From positions 1-60,347 of the forward strand of contig JAJFUV010000278.1 in NCBI GenBank assembly GCA_021372245.1: DNA of 60,347 nucleotides. The letters are read 5' to 3'. Of this stretch, positions 32,318 through 41,524 are shown one piece after another. Origin of the DNA: Terriglobales bacterium. GTDB taxonomy: Bacteria > Acidobacteriota > Terriglobia > Bryobacterales > Bryobacteraceae. The notes under the pieces were generated by a model that worked only from the letters and a program-made list of their open reading frames with translations, made no database searches and was not told where the DNA came from. The position numbers and the translations under genes were made by a program. Position 1 is the stretch's first letter. Every line of letters begins with the position of its first letter.

Positions 32318-34414
32318 ATGCAAACCCGGCAAATCGCCGCGCTCGCGGCCGTCTTGTGCGCGTCCTGTCTCGTGGCCGGTGAAAATCCGTCCATGGTCAC
32401 TATCGAATCCAATGTGCCCACGCCTCGGCCGGGTTGGGCGGCACTCGAACGAAGGCTGATCGAAGAGATGAGCGAAGCCGCGGTGCGCTTCACCGAGCGC
32501 TATGTGCGCAGCGGTGGAACGCTCAAATGGAGGACCAGTGGGACCGCCTCGCCCGACGATCTGCCCGAGACGTTCTACAATTTCCCGTTGCTTTACATCC
32601 TGGGCGGGGACGAACGCCTGAAGGACCTCTCTTTCCGGCAGTGGAACGCCACCGTCCGGCAGCTCACGTACGACTTTCCCCTCTATGAGCGCGAATTCCC
32701 CAAGCACGCAGACTGGTTCCACATTGCCGAGTGTTGGACCTACTTCTACTTCCTCGGCATGGCGGACCCGACCGATCACGAGACCGTGGCGCGAGCGCAG
32801 CGCTTCGCCGCCTTTTACACCGGCGAGGACAAGGACGCTCCCAACTACGACGCGAAGCTGAAGATCATCCGCTCGCCGCACACCGGCAGCCGCGGTCCTC
32901 TTTTCGGCGAGACCACCAACGCGGATCTCTACGGCTGGTCCAAGGGCATGGCCATGTACGGACTGCCGCTCGAAGACGTTCCCGGCGTGGCGAAGTTTGA
33001 GGATTTGAAGTCGTCCGAAAACGCGCGGCGCATGGGCCAAGCCATGGCCAACCGCATGTACCGCGGCGACGTTCCCGTGAACCTGGCGGCCACGGCACTG
33101 GTGGCCAACGCTTATATGCTGACCGGCGAACAGAAGTACGCCGATTGGGTGAAGGAGTACGCGGGCGCATGGCTGGAGCGAGTTCGAGCCAACGGCGGCC
33201 TGGCACCGGACAATGTTGGACTCTCGGGCAAGGTGGGGGAATACCACGGCGGCAAGTGGTGGGGCGGCTATTACGGCTGGCGCTGGCCGCACGGATACTA
33301 TGACATCTGGATGGCGCTGCAGGTGGGCGCCGCATCCAGCACCCTGGTGTCCGGCGGCGATTTGTCCTATCTCGACCTTGCGCGGACGAGCCTGGACCGC
33401 ATCGTGGGTATGGGCAAGGATCTCAACGGCACCTTCGTGGTGCCGTACAAGCACAACAACAAGGGCTGGTTCGCATGGCAACCCGTCGACCGGCAGGCCC
33501 TCGCGTCGCTCTGGTTCCTCTCGCTCGAACCGCGCGATTGGGACCGCATCGAGAAAGTCCGCCTGGCCACCAAACGCGATTGGCACGAAGCCGCCGGTTC
33601 GAAGTACCCCAACGACGGCTATGCCACGCTGCCCGAACCGCGCGAGGATTGCTGGAACTGCGACGTCGAAGGACTGTCCGACTGGCGCCGCGTGGCCGAC
33701 ATTCGCAACAAGGAAGACCGCAGTCATGAAGGGCCGTGGCTGCGCTTCCTCGCCGGCGATAACCCGGATTATCCGGAGAAGATCCTGCGTTCGAGTTACG
33801 GTCAGATGTCCCGCCGCCTCGACCAGATCCGGAAGAACGTCCTGCTGCTCGAGTACGATCCAAGAGGCACCACCAAGATCGATCCGGCGGACATCGACCT
33901 GCGCAAGGTTCACGAGCATCACTGGCAGATGGTGAATCCGGTGACCACCGAGGCGCTGGTGCAGTTGACCCTGGGCGCGCCGCAGATCATTTACAACGGC
34001 GGCCTGCTGCACGCATCGGTGCGGTACTTCGATCCGGCGAGAAAACGCCCCGGACTGCCGGCGGACGTGGCCGCGCTGGTGACCGCTGTGAAGCCCGAAG
34101 GAGCCGTTCTCGAACTGGTGAACCTGAGTCCGTTCGAAACGCGCGAAGTCATCGTGCAGGCGGGCGCGTTCGGCGAGCACCAGTTCACCACTGTGCGTTA
34201 TCAGAAAAGAGTGGACCCGGACCCGTTGCAGCCGTTCCACTCCGCGCGGCCCGCGCCGGTAATCGAACCGGCCAGTGTAGCCGTCAACAGCAAGTGCTTC
34301 GTTGTGCGGTTACCCCCAGGGACAGGCCAGAAGCTCGACCTGGGGATGCGGCGTTTCGCCAACCGGCCAAGTTACGTTTTCCCCTGGCACGGCGAACGCG
34401 CCGAGGTACGCTAA
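32318..34414 (+). CDS. Secreted protein of unknown function, likely alpha-toroid
   Basis: This 698-residue protein has a short signal (MQTRQIAALAAVLCASCLVAG). Much of residues 60-520 is made of helical segments with aromatic-rich motifs (WTYFYFLG, KWWGGYYGWRWPHGYYD, NKGWFAWQP), as in (alpha/alpha)6 toroids of glycoside hydrolases, lyases or linalool-dehydratase-like enzymes. A beta-rich tail of about 130 residues follows (AVLELVNLSPFETREVIVQ). I do not recognise a named family and assign no reaction. It ends the operon of exported genes, which suggests action on an extracellular sugar derivative; that is inference. Confidence 0.65.
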   Translation: MQTRQIAALAAVLCASCLVAGENPSMVTIESNVPTPRPGWAALERRLIEEMSEAAVRFTERYVRSGGTLKWRTSGTASPDDLPETFYNFPLLYILGGDERLKDLSFRQWNATVRQLTYDFPLYEREFPKHADWFHIAECWTYFYFLGMADPTDHETVARAQRFAAFYTGEDKDAPNYDAKLKIIRSPHTGSRGPLFGETTNADLYGWSKGMAMYGLPLEDVPGVAKFEDLKSSENARRMGQAMANRMYRGDVPVNLAATALVANAYMLTGEQKYADWVKEYAGAWLERVRANGGLAPDNVGLSGKVGEYHGGKWWGGYYGWRWPHGYYDIWMALQVGAASSTLVSGGDLSYLDLARTSLDRIVGMGKDLNGTFVVPYKHNNKGWFAWQPVDRQALASLWFLSLEPRDWDRIEKVRLATKRDWHEAAGSKYPNDGYATLPEPREDCWNCDVEGLSDWRRVADIRNKEDRSHEGPWLRFLAGDNPDYPEKILRSSYGQMSRRLDQIRKNVLLLEYDPRGTTKIDPADIDLRKVHEHHWQMVNPVTTEALVQLTLGAPQIIYNGGLLHASVRYFDPARKRPGLPADVAALVTAVKPEGAVLELVNLSPFETREVIVQAGAFGEHQFTTVRYQKRVDPDPLQPFHSARPAPVIEPASVAVNSKCFVVRLPPGTGQKLDLGMRRFANRPSYVFPWHGERAEVR

Positions 34415-34417
34415 GAA

Positions 34418-35377
34418 TCAGAATTTCAGCTCCGGATTTAGCTGCGCCTGCACTTCGGGATCGTCCAGGTTGTCGCGCGTGACCATCCGGGCCGCCAGTT
34501 CGTTGATCTTGGCCATGGACTCCCCTCGCAGTTTCTTCACGGCCGACATAACCGCTTCGTAGCCCATCTTGAACGGATGCTGCACGAACAGCGAATCGAT
34601 CAGGCCCGACTTCAAGCCTTCGATCAGCGCCGGACTGGAGTCGAATCCTACCAGCTTCACTGCTTTTCCGCTTCCGGCGCGCGACTTGAGCGCCTGCGCC
34701 GCGCCCACGCTGCCGGTCTCGTTGGAAGCGAAGATGGCATCCAGAGCCGGGTGCGCCGTGAGCATATTCTCGGCCACGGCCAGCGATTTGGCGATGTCCG
34801 CCATGCCGTAGCGCCGGTCGACGATTTCGACGCGGGGGAATTTTTCGCTGATCGCCTCGGTGAAGCCATCCTCGCGCGCCATCGTGGACGCGCTGCCCGG
34901 CTGGCACATCACCATGGCCACTTTGCCCTGCCCTTTAAGGATCGCGCCCATGCGTTCAGCCGCCAGTCTCCCGGCGCCGTAATTATCCGTGGACACGCAA
35001 GAGACGTACATCTCGGTGTCCACCGGAGAGTCCATCACGATCACCGGGACACCCCGTCGCATCGCGCGCTCCACTGGACCGGCCAGCACAACCTTGTCGA
35101 GCGGGGCGAGCACGATGGCCGCCACGCGCCGGTTGATCATGGCCTCGACGATCTGGACTTGGCCGGCGTAGTCGGTCTCGTGTTCGGTGGCCTTCCAAAT
35201 GATCTCGACGCCCGCTTCCTTGGCCGCGCGCGCGGCGCCCGCGTGCACGGTTTGCCAGTAAAGCAGCGCACGCCCCTTGGGGATCACCGCAATCGTCCGC
35301 GGGCGCTCCCGGCGGCAACCAGCCGCGCCCAGCGCCACCGCGCATGTCCCGATGAATCGACGCCGCCGCATGGTCAT
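34418..35377 (-). CDS. Sugar-binding periplasmic lipoprotein (RbsB-like), copy 2
   Basis: This 319-residue protein resembles ribose-type binding proteins (Peripla_BP_4). It starts RRRRFIGTCAVALGAAGC, which combines a twin-arginine-like region with a lipobox ending at Cys, so it is probably a lipoprotein. Domain hallmarks are IAVIPKGRALLYWQTVHAG, VAAIVLAPLDKV, STDNYGAGRLAAERM and VKLVGFDSSPALI. It overlaps the upstream paralogue by 4 bases (ATGA). Neither a permease nor an ATPase gene lies nearby, so it works with a distant transporter or as a sensor. Confidence 0.88.
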   Translation of the reverse strand: MTMRRRRFIGTCAVALGAAGCRRERPRTIAVIPKGRALLYWQTVHAGAARAAKEAGVEIIWKATEHETDYAGQVQIVEAMINRRVAAIVLAPLDKVVLAGPVERAMRRGVPVIVMDSPVDTEMYVSCVSTDNYGAGRLAAERMGAILKGQGKVAMVMCQPGSASTMAREDGFTEAISEKFPRVEIVDRRYGMADIAKSLAVAENMLTAHPALDAIFASNETGSVGAAQALKSRAGSGKAVKLVGFDSSPALIEGLKSGLIDSLFVQHPFKMGYEAVMSAVKKLRGESMAKINELAARMVTRDNLDDPEVQAQLNPELKF

Positions 35378-36351
35378 TCGAGGTATTTCTTCAGGTCGGG
35401 ATTGATCTGCGCCTGGACATCGGGGTCTTTCATGTTCTCGCGCGTGATGAGCCGCGGCGCCAGATCATGGATCTTGGGCACCGGTTCGCCTCTGAACTTC
35501 TTCATTGCGGACATCACGGCCTCGTACCCCATCTGAAAAGGCTGCTGTACGATAAGCGAGTCGATGAGGCCGGTTTCGAGGCCGTCCAGCAGCGTCGGAT
35601 TCCAATCGAAACCCACCATCTTCACCTTGGTACCGGGGCGCCCCTTTAAGGCTTGCGCGGCGCCCACGCTGGCAGCTTCGTTCGAGGAGAACAGTCCGTC
35701 CAGGTCCGGGAATGCGGTCAGCATGTTTTCAGCGACCGCGAGCGACTTGGCGAAATCCGCCATGCCGTAACGCTTGTCGACGATCTGAATGCCGGGGTAC
35801 TTCTCGTGAATCCCGTCTTCGAAGCCCTTCTCGCGCGCGGTGGAGGAAGCCGCGCCGGGTTGCGAGGCCACCATGGCGACCTTGCCCTTGCCGTTTAGAA
35901 TCTTGGCCATGCGGTCGGCCCCCAGGCGGCCCGCACCGTAGTTATCCGTGGCCACGCGGCTGAGAAACACGTCGCTGTCGAGTCCTGAATCGAACAGGAT
36001 CACCGGGATGCCCTCGCGTACGGCGCGCTCGACCACACCCACCATGGCTTTGGAATCGATGGGGGCCAGCGCGATGGCATCCACGTGGCGGCTGATCATG
36101 CTTTCGACGATGCGGATCTGGTCCGTGTAGTCAGTCTCGGCGGCGGGGCCGTTCCAGATGATGTCGACGCCCGCCTCGCGCGAGGCCGCCACCGCGCCCG
36201 CATGCACACTCTGCCAGAACATGTGCGCGCGCCCCATGGGAATGACGGCGATTGCTTTCTTCTTCGAGCGGTTGCAGGCCGGACTCAAGGCGAGCAGGCA
36301 GCAGAGCAGTCCCACAGCGGCGATCATGCGCCCGGCATTCGTGAAGAGCAT
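35374..36351 (-). CDS. Sugar-binding periplasmic lipoprotein (RbsB-like), copy 1
   Basis: This 325-residue tandem paralogue of the next gene has MIAAVGLLCCLLALSPAC as lipoprotein signal. It shares IAVIPMGRAHMFWQSVHAG, VDAIALAPIDSKAM, ATDNYGAGRLGADRM and VKMVGFDWNPTLLDGLETG with copy 2, and both end in a DPDVQAQINP or DPEVQAQLNP block. The duplication with retained full length suggests two related ligands. Translation of copy 2 is coupled by the ATGA overlap. A transcription terminator at 36407-36479 separates it from the acyltransferase gene upstream. Confidence 0.88.
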   Translation of the reverse strand: MLFTNAGRMIAAVGLLCCLLALSPACNRSKKKAIAVIPMGRAHMFWQSVHAGAVAASREAGVDIIWNGPAAETDYTDQIRIVESMISRHVDAIALAPIDSKAMVGVVERAVREGIPVILFDSGLDSDVFLSRVATDNYGAGRLGADRMAKILNGKGKVAMVASQPGAASSTAREKGFEDGIHEKYPGIQIVDKRYGMADFAKSLAVAENMLTAFPDLDGLFSSNEAASVGAAQALKGRPGTKVKMVGFDWNPTLLDGLETGLIDSLIVQQPFQMGYEAVMSAMKKFRGEPVPKIHDLAPRLITRENMKDPDVQAQINPDLKKYLE

Positions 36352-36406
36352 GCGCTAAGACGCCAGTGTATCGAACTCGGCCCCACCCGCGCGCGGCCCC
36401 GCCCTC

Positions 36407-36479
36407 AAAACCTCGTCAGCCTGATCTGCGCAAGTTTCGAGCATAAACTAACCCACGCAGATCAGGCTGACGAGGTTTT
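36407..36479 (-). terminator. Perfect 24-bp hairpin, terminator after the acyltransferase gene
   Basis: The arms at 36407-36430 and 36456-36479 are perfectly complementary over 24 bases, around a 25-base loop. The outer end is AAAACCTCG/CGAGGTTTT, giving T-rich tracts on both strands. It begins at the stop codon of the minus-strand acyltransferase gene, so it most likely terminates that transcript. The stem is unusually long for an ordinary terminator. Confidence 0.75.
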
Positions 36480-37652
36480 TCAGATCTTCAGGAACAGTTT
36501 TCGGCGGTACATCCAGAAGAGAATCAGCCAATAGGTGAGCAGCACCGCAAGACCCTGCAGGAATGGTTCATACGCGAGCCCGAACACCTGGAACACACCC
36601 TGCCCCAGATGAATACGGAAGGAATCGGCGATGAATTTCTCAAACAGGTGCGCAATCATGTACGATGCGATCGAATTCATGCCGATCACCACCAGAGGAT
36701 AGGCCCACTTGCGATAACCCTTCACCTCGATCACCCAACTGAACGCCGCCAACAGCAAGAAGCAGGCACCACCGCTCGCCAAGGTCCAACTGGGCGTCCA
36801 GATCCGCTTCACCACGGGGCAGATGCCGGCGACGTGGAGCAGTAGCCCGCCTGCAACCAGAGCCGCGCCCCCAACCAGCAGGCGCTTCATGGGGATCTTC
36901 GGGGCTTCCGCGCGCAGCCAACGGCCCGCGATCAGGCCCAGAAGCATCGTGCCTAAAGTAGGGATAAAACTGATGGTCAGATACCCGCCTCGATTAGCGA
37001 TAAATGGCGCCTGGCGAGGGAACAGGTTCAGGAACCACTGATCGAACGCGAGGCCCAGGTTGGCGTTCTTGTTCCAATGTGCGGCGAAACCCGTGTAGTT
37101 GTGCGTCCAGTCCGCCGGAACGCCCACAGCCTGGAAATCATAGCCGGTACCGGGGACCGGATATAGCGCCCACGCCGCCCAATAACCCAGCAGGATCACT
37201 CCCAGCGCGGTCCACTGCCATCGTGGACGTTGAAAACCCAACAGGAACAGAAGCGGATAGCCAAGTCCGATCTGCGTCAGTGTGTCCTCGAACGTGAAGT
37301 TTGTCCGCGGGCCGCTCATCGAGCGCAGGAAGATGCCCAGCGCGATGAGCAGAAACGCACGCCACATCGTGTGGCCGAACATCCGGCCGAAGCTGTAGCC
37401 CTTGGCTAGCCGGCTCGCAATCGAGTACGGCAATGCCACGCCGACCAGGAAAGAGAACGACGGCTGGATGAGATCGTGCAGCGAGCAACCCGCCCACGCC
37501 ACGTGGGTCTGGTTATAGGCGAGGAACGCCCAGAACCAATTGCCGGGCAGCGTCTGCGCAACACGCGCCAGACGCAGCACTTCCGCCATCATCAGGAACA
37601 TGACAAAGCCGCGGTAGGCGTCAACCGCTACATTTCTTGCCGGCGCTTGCAC
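36480..37652 (-). CDS. NagX/DUF5009-type membrane acyltransferase-like protein
   Basis: This 390-residue protein has about 10-11 membrane segments. The opening [16 protein letters not shown] matches the 'R(A/S)LDxxRG' type start of the heparan-alpha-glucosaminide N-acetyltransferase/NagX group, and [17 protein letters not shown] follows. These proteins are thought to acetylate or transport amino sugars. I set the start at GTG (37652), preceded by GGAGG; a much longer in-frame extension upstream has no signal or RBS and overlaps the divergent gene. It is divergent from the flavoprotein gene at 37743. Confidence 0.82.
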   Translation of the reverse strand: MQAPARNVAVDAYRGFVMFLMMAEVLRLARVAQTLPGNWFWAFLAYNQTHVAWAGCSLHDLIQPSFSFLVGVALPYSIASRLAKGYSFGRMFGHTMWRAFLLIALGIFLRSMSGPRTNFTFEDTLTQIGLGYPLLFLLGFQRPRWQWTALGVILLGYWAAWALYPVPGTGYDFQAVGVPADWTHNYTGFAAHWNKNANLGLAFDQWFLNLFPRQAPFIANRGGYLTISFIPTLGTMLLGLIAGRWLRAEAPKIPMKRLLVGGAALVAGGLLLHVAGICPVVKRIWTPSWTLASGGACFLLLAAFSWVIEVKGYRKWAYPLVVIGMNSIASYMIAHLFEKFIADSFRIHLGQGVFQVFGLAYEPFLQGLAVLLTYWLILFWMYRRKLFLKI

Positions 37653-37742
37653 AATCTTCCTCCGCAAATGTTCAGTACGACTCAGACGATAATAACTAAT
37701 TGCGGCCGTACGCGGTACCTTTTGCGGGACGCACAGAGCGCC

Positions 37743-39326
37743 ATGACTAACAAAACAGCGGTGATCATCGGAGCCGGGCCCGCGGGCTTGACCGCGGCAT
37801 ACGAGTTGCTGGCGAGGACCGGCGTCCGACCCATCGTGCTTGAAAAGAGCGAGTACATGGGCGGCATTTCCCGCACCGTCAACTACAAGGGGAACCGCAT
37901 CGATATCGGGGGGCACCGCTTCTTTTCGAAATCGGATCGCGTGATGGACTGGTGGCTGAGCCTGCTTCCGATGGAATTGTCCACGTCCGGTCCGCAGACC
38001 GTCTCCTATGAGGGAGCACATCGGACAGTGAGGCCTGCGCTCGAAGCCCCTCAAGATCCCGACCGCGTGATGCTGGTACGATCCCGGAAGTCCAGGATCT
38101 ATTACCTACGCCGGTTTTTCGATTACCCGGTGACACTGAGCCTGGACACTCTGGCCAAACTGGGTGCCTTGCGCGTGGTGCGCATCGGCCTGAGCTATAT
38201 GAAGAGCGCACTGTTTCCGCGGAAGCAGGTGCGCACGCTGGAGGACTTCTTCATCAACCGGTTCGGCGGCGAGCTTTACCTCACGTTCTTCAAGTCCTAC
38301 ACGGAGAAGGTCTGGGGCGTGCCGTGCAACGCCATCAGCGCGGAGTGGGGCGCGCAGCGGGTCAAGGGACTATCGGTGTGGGCCACTCTCGTGCATGCAC
38401 TGAAGAAGGTCTTCGGCGGTCGCGCAGGAAGCACGAGTGGAGTGGCCCAGAAAGACACCGAGACCTCGCTGATCGAGCGTTTCCTTTATCCCAAGTACGG
38501 GCCCGGGCAGATGTGGGAGACGGTGGCCAATCATATACGGGAAAGCGGCGGAACGATCCGCACCGGCTGCCAGGCAACGCGGATTCTCACCGGCGGGAAC
38601 CGTGTCACTGCTGTCGAAGCCGTTTGCGAGGCCACCGGCGCCGCAGAGACTTTTGCAGCCGATTACGTCTTCTCGACCGCTCCCGTCCAGGAACTGATGC
38701 GGATGTTCGACGTGACGCCGCCGCCCGGCGTATTGGAAGTATCCGACGGCTTGGTCTATCGCGACTTTATCACTGTGGGCCTGCTGGTCAGCGGCTTGAA
38801 GATCCACGACGAGACGCCGCAGGGCAGGAAACTCGTCGCGGATAATTGGATCTACATCCAGGAGCCCGACGTACTGCTCGGCCGGCTACAGGTTTTCAAC
38901 AACTGGAGCCCATTTCTGGTCGCCGACCCCAGCCGCGTGTGGCTGGGCCTGGAGTACTTCTGCAACACGAAGGACGAACTCTGGCGCCTTCCCGATGCGA
39001 AGATGATTGAACTCGCAACCGGCGAATTGAGCAAGATTGGGATTATCGAAGCATCGGCCGTCCTGGACGCCACCGTGCTGCACATGGAGAAGACCTACCC
39101 CGCGTATTTCGGCACTTACGATCGCTTCCCGGAAATCCGCGATTACGTGGACCGCTACGAAAACCTGTTCCTGGTGGGCCGCAACGGCATGCATCGCTAT
39201 AACAACCAGGACCACTCCATGCTCACAGCCATGATGGCCGTAGACAACATCGTCGCCGGAATTACGGACAAGAGCGGTCTCTGGGCTGTGAATACCGACT
39301 CGGATTACCACGAAGAGAAGCCGTGA
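37743..39326 (+). CDS. NAD(P)/FAD-dependent amine-oxidase-like flavoprotein
   Basis: This 527-residue protein starts with the dinucleotide-binding [17 protein letters not shown] (8-24). [13 protein letters not shown] and [13 protein letters not shown] follow, typical of the protoporphyrinogen-oxidase/UDP-galactopyranose-mutase-like branch. The C-terminal FAD contact is [19 protein letters not shown]. It has no signal peptide. Members of this branch in polysaccharide loci often rearrange or oxidise nucleotide sugars or polyprenyl compounds, but no clear partner lies adjacent here. The start ATG is fixed by the beginning of the Rossmann motif. Confidence 0.85.
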   Translation: MTNKTAVIIGAGPAGLTAAYELLARTGVRPIVLEKSEYMGGISRTVNYKGNRIDIGGHRFFSKSDRVMDWWLSLLPMELSTSGPQTVSYEGAHRTVRPALEAPQDPDRVMLVRSRKSRIYYLRRFFDYPVTLSLDTLAKLGALRVVRIGLSYMKSALFPRKQVRTLEDFFINRFGGELYLTFFKSYTEKVWGVPCNAISAEWGAQRVKGLSVWATLVHALKKVFGGRAGSTSGVAQKDTETSLIERFLYPKYGPGQMWETVANHIRESGGTIRTGCQATRILTGGNRVTAVEAVCEATGAAETFAADYVFSTAPVQELMRMFDVTPPPGVLEVSDGLVYRDFITVGLLVSGLKIHDETPQGRKLVADNWIYIQEPDVLLGRLQVFNNWSPFLVADPSRVWLGLEYFCNTKDELWRLPDAKMIELATGELSKIGIIEASAVLDATVLHMEKTYPAYFGTYDRFPEIRDYVDRYENLFLVGRNGMHRYNNQDHSMLTAMMAVDNIVAGITDKSGLWAVNTDSDYHEEKP

Positions 39327-39351
39327 CGGAAAGGCTCCTGCCGATGGCGTT

Positions 39352-39427
<76 letters not shown>

Positions 39428-39589
39428 AAGTGCTTCTGTTTCAACTACTTGGCGCAACCACTGGGGCGAGTCCCGATGTTTCCGGTACCGGATGCATGTA
39501 TCGCAATGAAATTGCGGTGTGCCGTAAAAAGTGTAACACGAAAGGTGAAATCCCGTTGTTTTGCTGCGCTCTTCCACCTCCACTTGACT

Positions 39590-39595
39590 TATAAT
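39590..39595 (+). promoter_or_regulatory. Candidate -10 box (TATAAT) of the HExxH gene
   Basis: A perfect TATAAT lies 36 bases before the ATG at 39632, with GGGAGGTGG as ribosome-binding site in between. No clear -35 hexamer is seen 17 bases upstream. Confidence 0.45.
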
Positions 39596-39631
39596 CGTAC
39601 CCGAACATCCTGAGACCCGGGAGGTGGCGCC

Positions 39632-40234
39632 ATGTCTGAAGCGGCACGCCGTTTCGCCCGCATTCTTAAAACCGCGCCGACAAACCAGATCAACTTCCAT
39701 CTCGGTGGCCTCCCTGTCACGCCGCAGGGCTTTTACGACGTCGGCTGCGAGATCGAAGCCGAACACATTCGGTTGCTGCGGAGCCGGGACCTGCCGCTGA
39801 CCGTAGGGGCGGAATACCGGTGGCAGGAAAACAGGCTTGTCGTCAGCTATGAACTGGAATCGGTGCTGGGCACCATTTCCGGCCGGTCGTCGATCGTACA
39901 CGAGGGTGTGCACGCCATGATCGATAGGAACCGCGCCGTGGCCACAACCATCCTCACCGCCGAAGCGGCTGCTTACATCGCACAGCTCATCTACCGTCTG
40001 CTCTCCGGCGACGATCTCCACGCCTGGATTGAGGCCAATCGGGACGATACAACGCGATCGGCAGGCGCGATTTACTACCAGGCCCTTCAGCTTATCGAGC
40101 GCTACCGCCTGTTAACAGGATCCGCAACAATTCCGTGGCCCGAATCTCAGACGCTTCGGGATACGATCAGCAGCCATCCCCTCTATCGAGGCGTGAGAGC
40201 CACGGAGCTCCACGGCGCGGATGGTGTTCCCTAA
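39632..40234 (+). CDS. Small HExxH-motif protein, possible metallopeptidase
   Basis: The 200-residue protein has no signal peptide. SSIVHEGVHAMIDRN at about 86-100 contains HEGVH, the zinc-binding HExxH of gluzincin-like peptidases. ILTAEAAAYIAQLIYRL follows about 12 residues later, and its Glu could serve as third ligand. The remainder shows no family I recognise. It sits alone after the tRNA gene with a strong Shine-Dalgarno sequence, so it is likely expressed. A peptidase role is an inference from the motif; a non-catalytic role is possible. Confidence 0.65.
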   Translation: MSEAARRFARILKTAPTNQINFHLGGLPVTPQGFYDVGCEIEAEHIRLLRSRDLPLTVGAEYRWQENRLVVSYELESVLGTISGRSSIVHEGVHAMIDRNRAVATTILTAEAAAYIAQLIYRLLSGDDLHAWIEANRDDTTRSAGAIYYQALQLIERYRLLTGSATIPWPESQTLRDTISSHPLYRGVRATELHGADGVP

Positions 40235-41493
40235 CTGCTCGGGCCCGGCGGGACCGGGTAGCCTCCGTACTCATGCGCCGCATCGAGCATCGCCACGATG
40301 TTCTCGGGAGGAACTTCGGCCTGAATGTTGTGAATCTGGTTGAAAACGTATCCCCCGCCCTGGGCAAGAATACTCAGCCGTTCCTTGACATGCGCGCGGA
40401 CTTCGTCCGGCGTAGCGCGGCCCAGGATTCTCTGGGTGTCGCATCCGCCGCCCCAGAAAACCAGCCGGTCCCCGTATTTTTGCTTCAGCCGCCGCGGTTC
40501 CATGTTGGCCGCGGAGGTCTGAATCGGGTTCAGGATGTCGATGCCGGCCTCGATCATGTGAGGGATCAGGTTCTCAATCGAGCCGCAGGAATGCAGGAAC
40601 GTCTTCATGCGCGTGTGGGTGTGGACCCAATCGCATAGCTTCCGGTAGTGCGGCTTGATCATCTCCACCCACAAGCCGGGATTGATAAACTCGCCGCGCT
40701 GTGTGCCGGAATCGTCCGAGGCAATTCCCCAGGCGAAGCAGTAATCGCCGACCGCCTGGTTGATCAACTTCAGACACTGGATGTAGGCCTCGACCGATCT
40801 GTCCATCATTTCGTGGCAGCTTTCCTTTTCGGTCTTCAGCCGGATCATCCATTCCAGGGGCAGGCCCATGGTGACGTTGTTCCTGCGGTCCGTGATGAGG
40901 CTCATGCCCAGGAAGCACACGCCGTATCCCCAACCCAGGAGCGCATAGTCGGTTCCTTCGTAAAGCTGGCGCCCGTAATCCTCCAGAATCCGAAGTTGTT
41001 CGTCCGGGATGGTGGTAACGGGAGCAAACTCGCTGGGGTCGAATTCGCGGTCGCAGACGCCAAATTGGGTGTCGTCAAAGAAGGCACCACCCTTGGGCAT
41101 GCGAAAGGTCGTCAATGAGCCGTCGGCATTGAGCAGGCGCCAGTCGCCGTTGGGATCTTCCTGGATACGGGTGCCCGGAGGAAACAGCGCCTCGTCGCCG
41201 TCGAACAGTTTCCTGCGCACCCACCGGTCGTCAGGTTGAATCGCGTCGAGGACCGACGATGCGTCCAGCGGAATCACGTCCAGGTGGAACCGCTGCCGGA
41301 CCATCTCCTCGACCACGGCGATCATAAAGCGGGCATCCCAAACACGCGTCATGCCCGGCATGCCGAGGTGCTTCTTCAGACGGTTGTACGCGGCAACCGC
41401 AATCCCCGAAGCCTTCATGCCGCCGAGGTCGATCGGAATGCGATCCGGCATCCGGTGGTTCACAACCTGTTCAATTCGTTCACGTGAAGTCAT
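40231..41493 (-). CDS. Uroporphyrinogen decarboxylase-family (methyltransferase-like) protein
   Basis: This 420-residue protein belongs to the URO-D fold family but is not HemE: the N-terminal arginine-rich LIRKARE/PVWLMRQAGR-type motif of HemE is absent. Conserved parts are MTSRERIEQVVNHRMPDRIP at the start, then TRMKTFLHSCGSIENLIPHM (HSCG being the usual metal-binding segment of MtaA/CmuA-like enzymes), and LNPIQTSAANMEP. Such proteins often transfer methyl groups or cleave ethers of plant compounds. It lies 31 bases after the oxidoreductase gene, suggesting joint catabolism. The longer in-frame extension overlapping that gene was rejected. Confidence 0.83.
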   Translation of the reverse strand: MTSRERIEQVVNHRMPDRIPIDLGGMKASGIAVAAYNRLKKHLGMPGMTRVWDARFMIAVVEEMVRQRFHLDVIPLDASSVLDAIQPDDRWVRRKLFDGDEALFPPGTRIQEDPNGDWRLLNADGSLTTFRMPKGGAFFDDTQFGVCDREFDPSEFAPVTTIPDEQLRILEDYGRQLYEGTDYALLGWGYGVCFLGMSLITDRRNNVTMGLPLEWMIRLKTEKESCHEMMDRSVEAYIQCLKLINQAVGDYCFAWGIASDDSGTQRGEFINPGLWVEMIKPHYRKLCDWVHTHTRMKTFLHSCGSIENLIPHMIEAGIDILNPIQTSAANMEPRRLKQKYGDRLVFWGGGCDTQRILGRATPDEVRAHVKERLSILAQGGGYVFNQIHNIQAEVPPENIVAMLDAAHEYGGYPVPPGPSS

Positions 41494-41524
41494 GCAGCCT
41501 CCCGGATGCCGGCGGTGCGCCGGA

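Noticed and set aside
32294..34240. 648-codon open frame antisense to the alpha-toroid-like gene
   Set aside because: Long only because of high GC and codon bias; it has no signal or domain pattern, while the plus frame has a signal peptide and fits the operon spacing.
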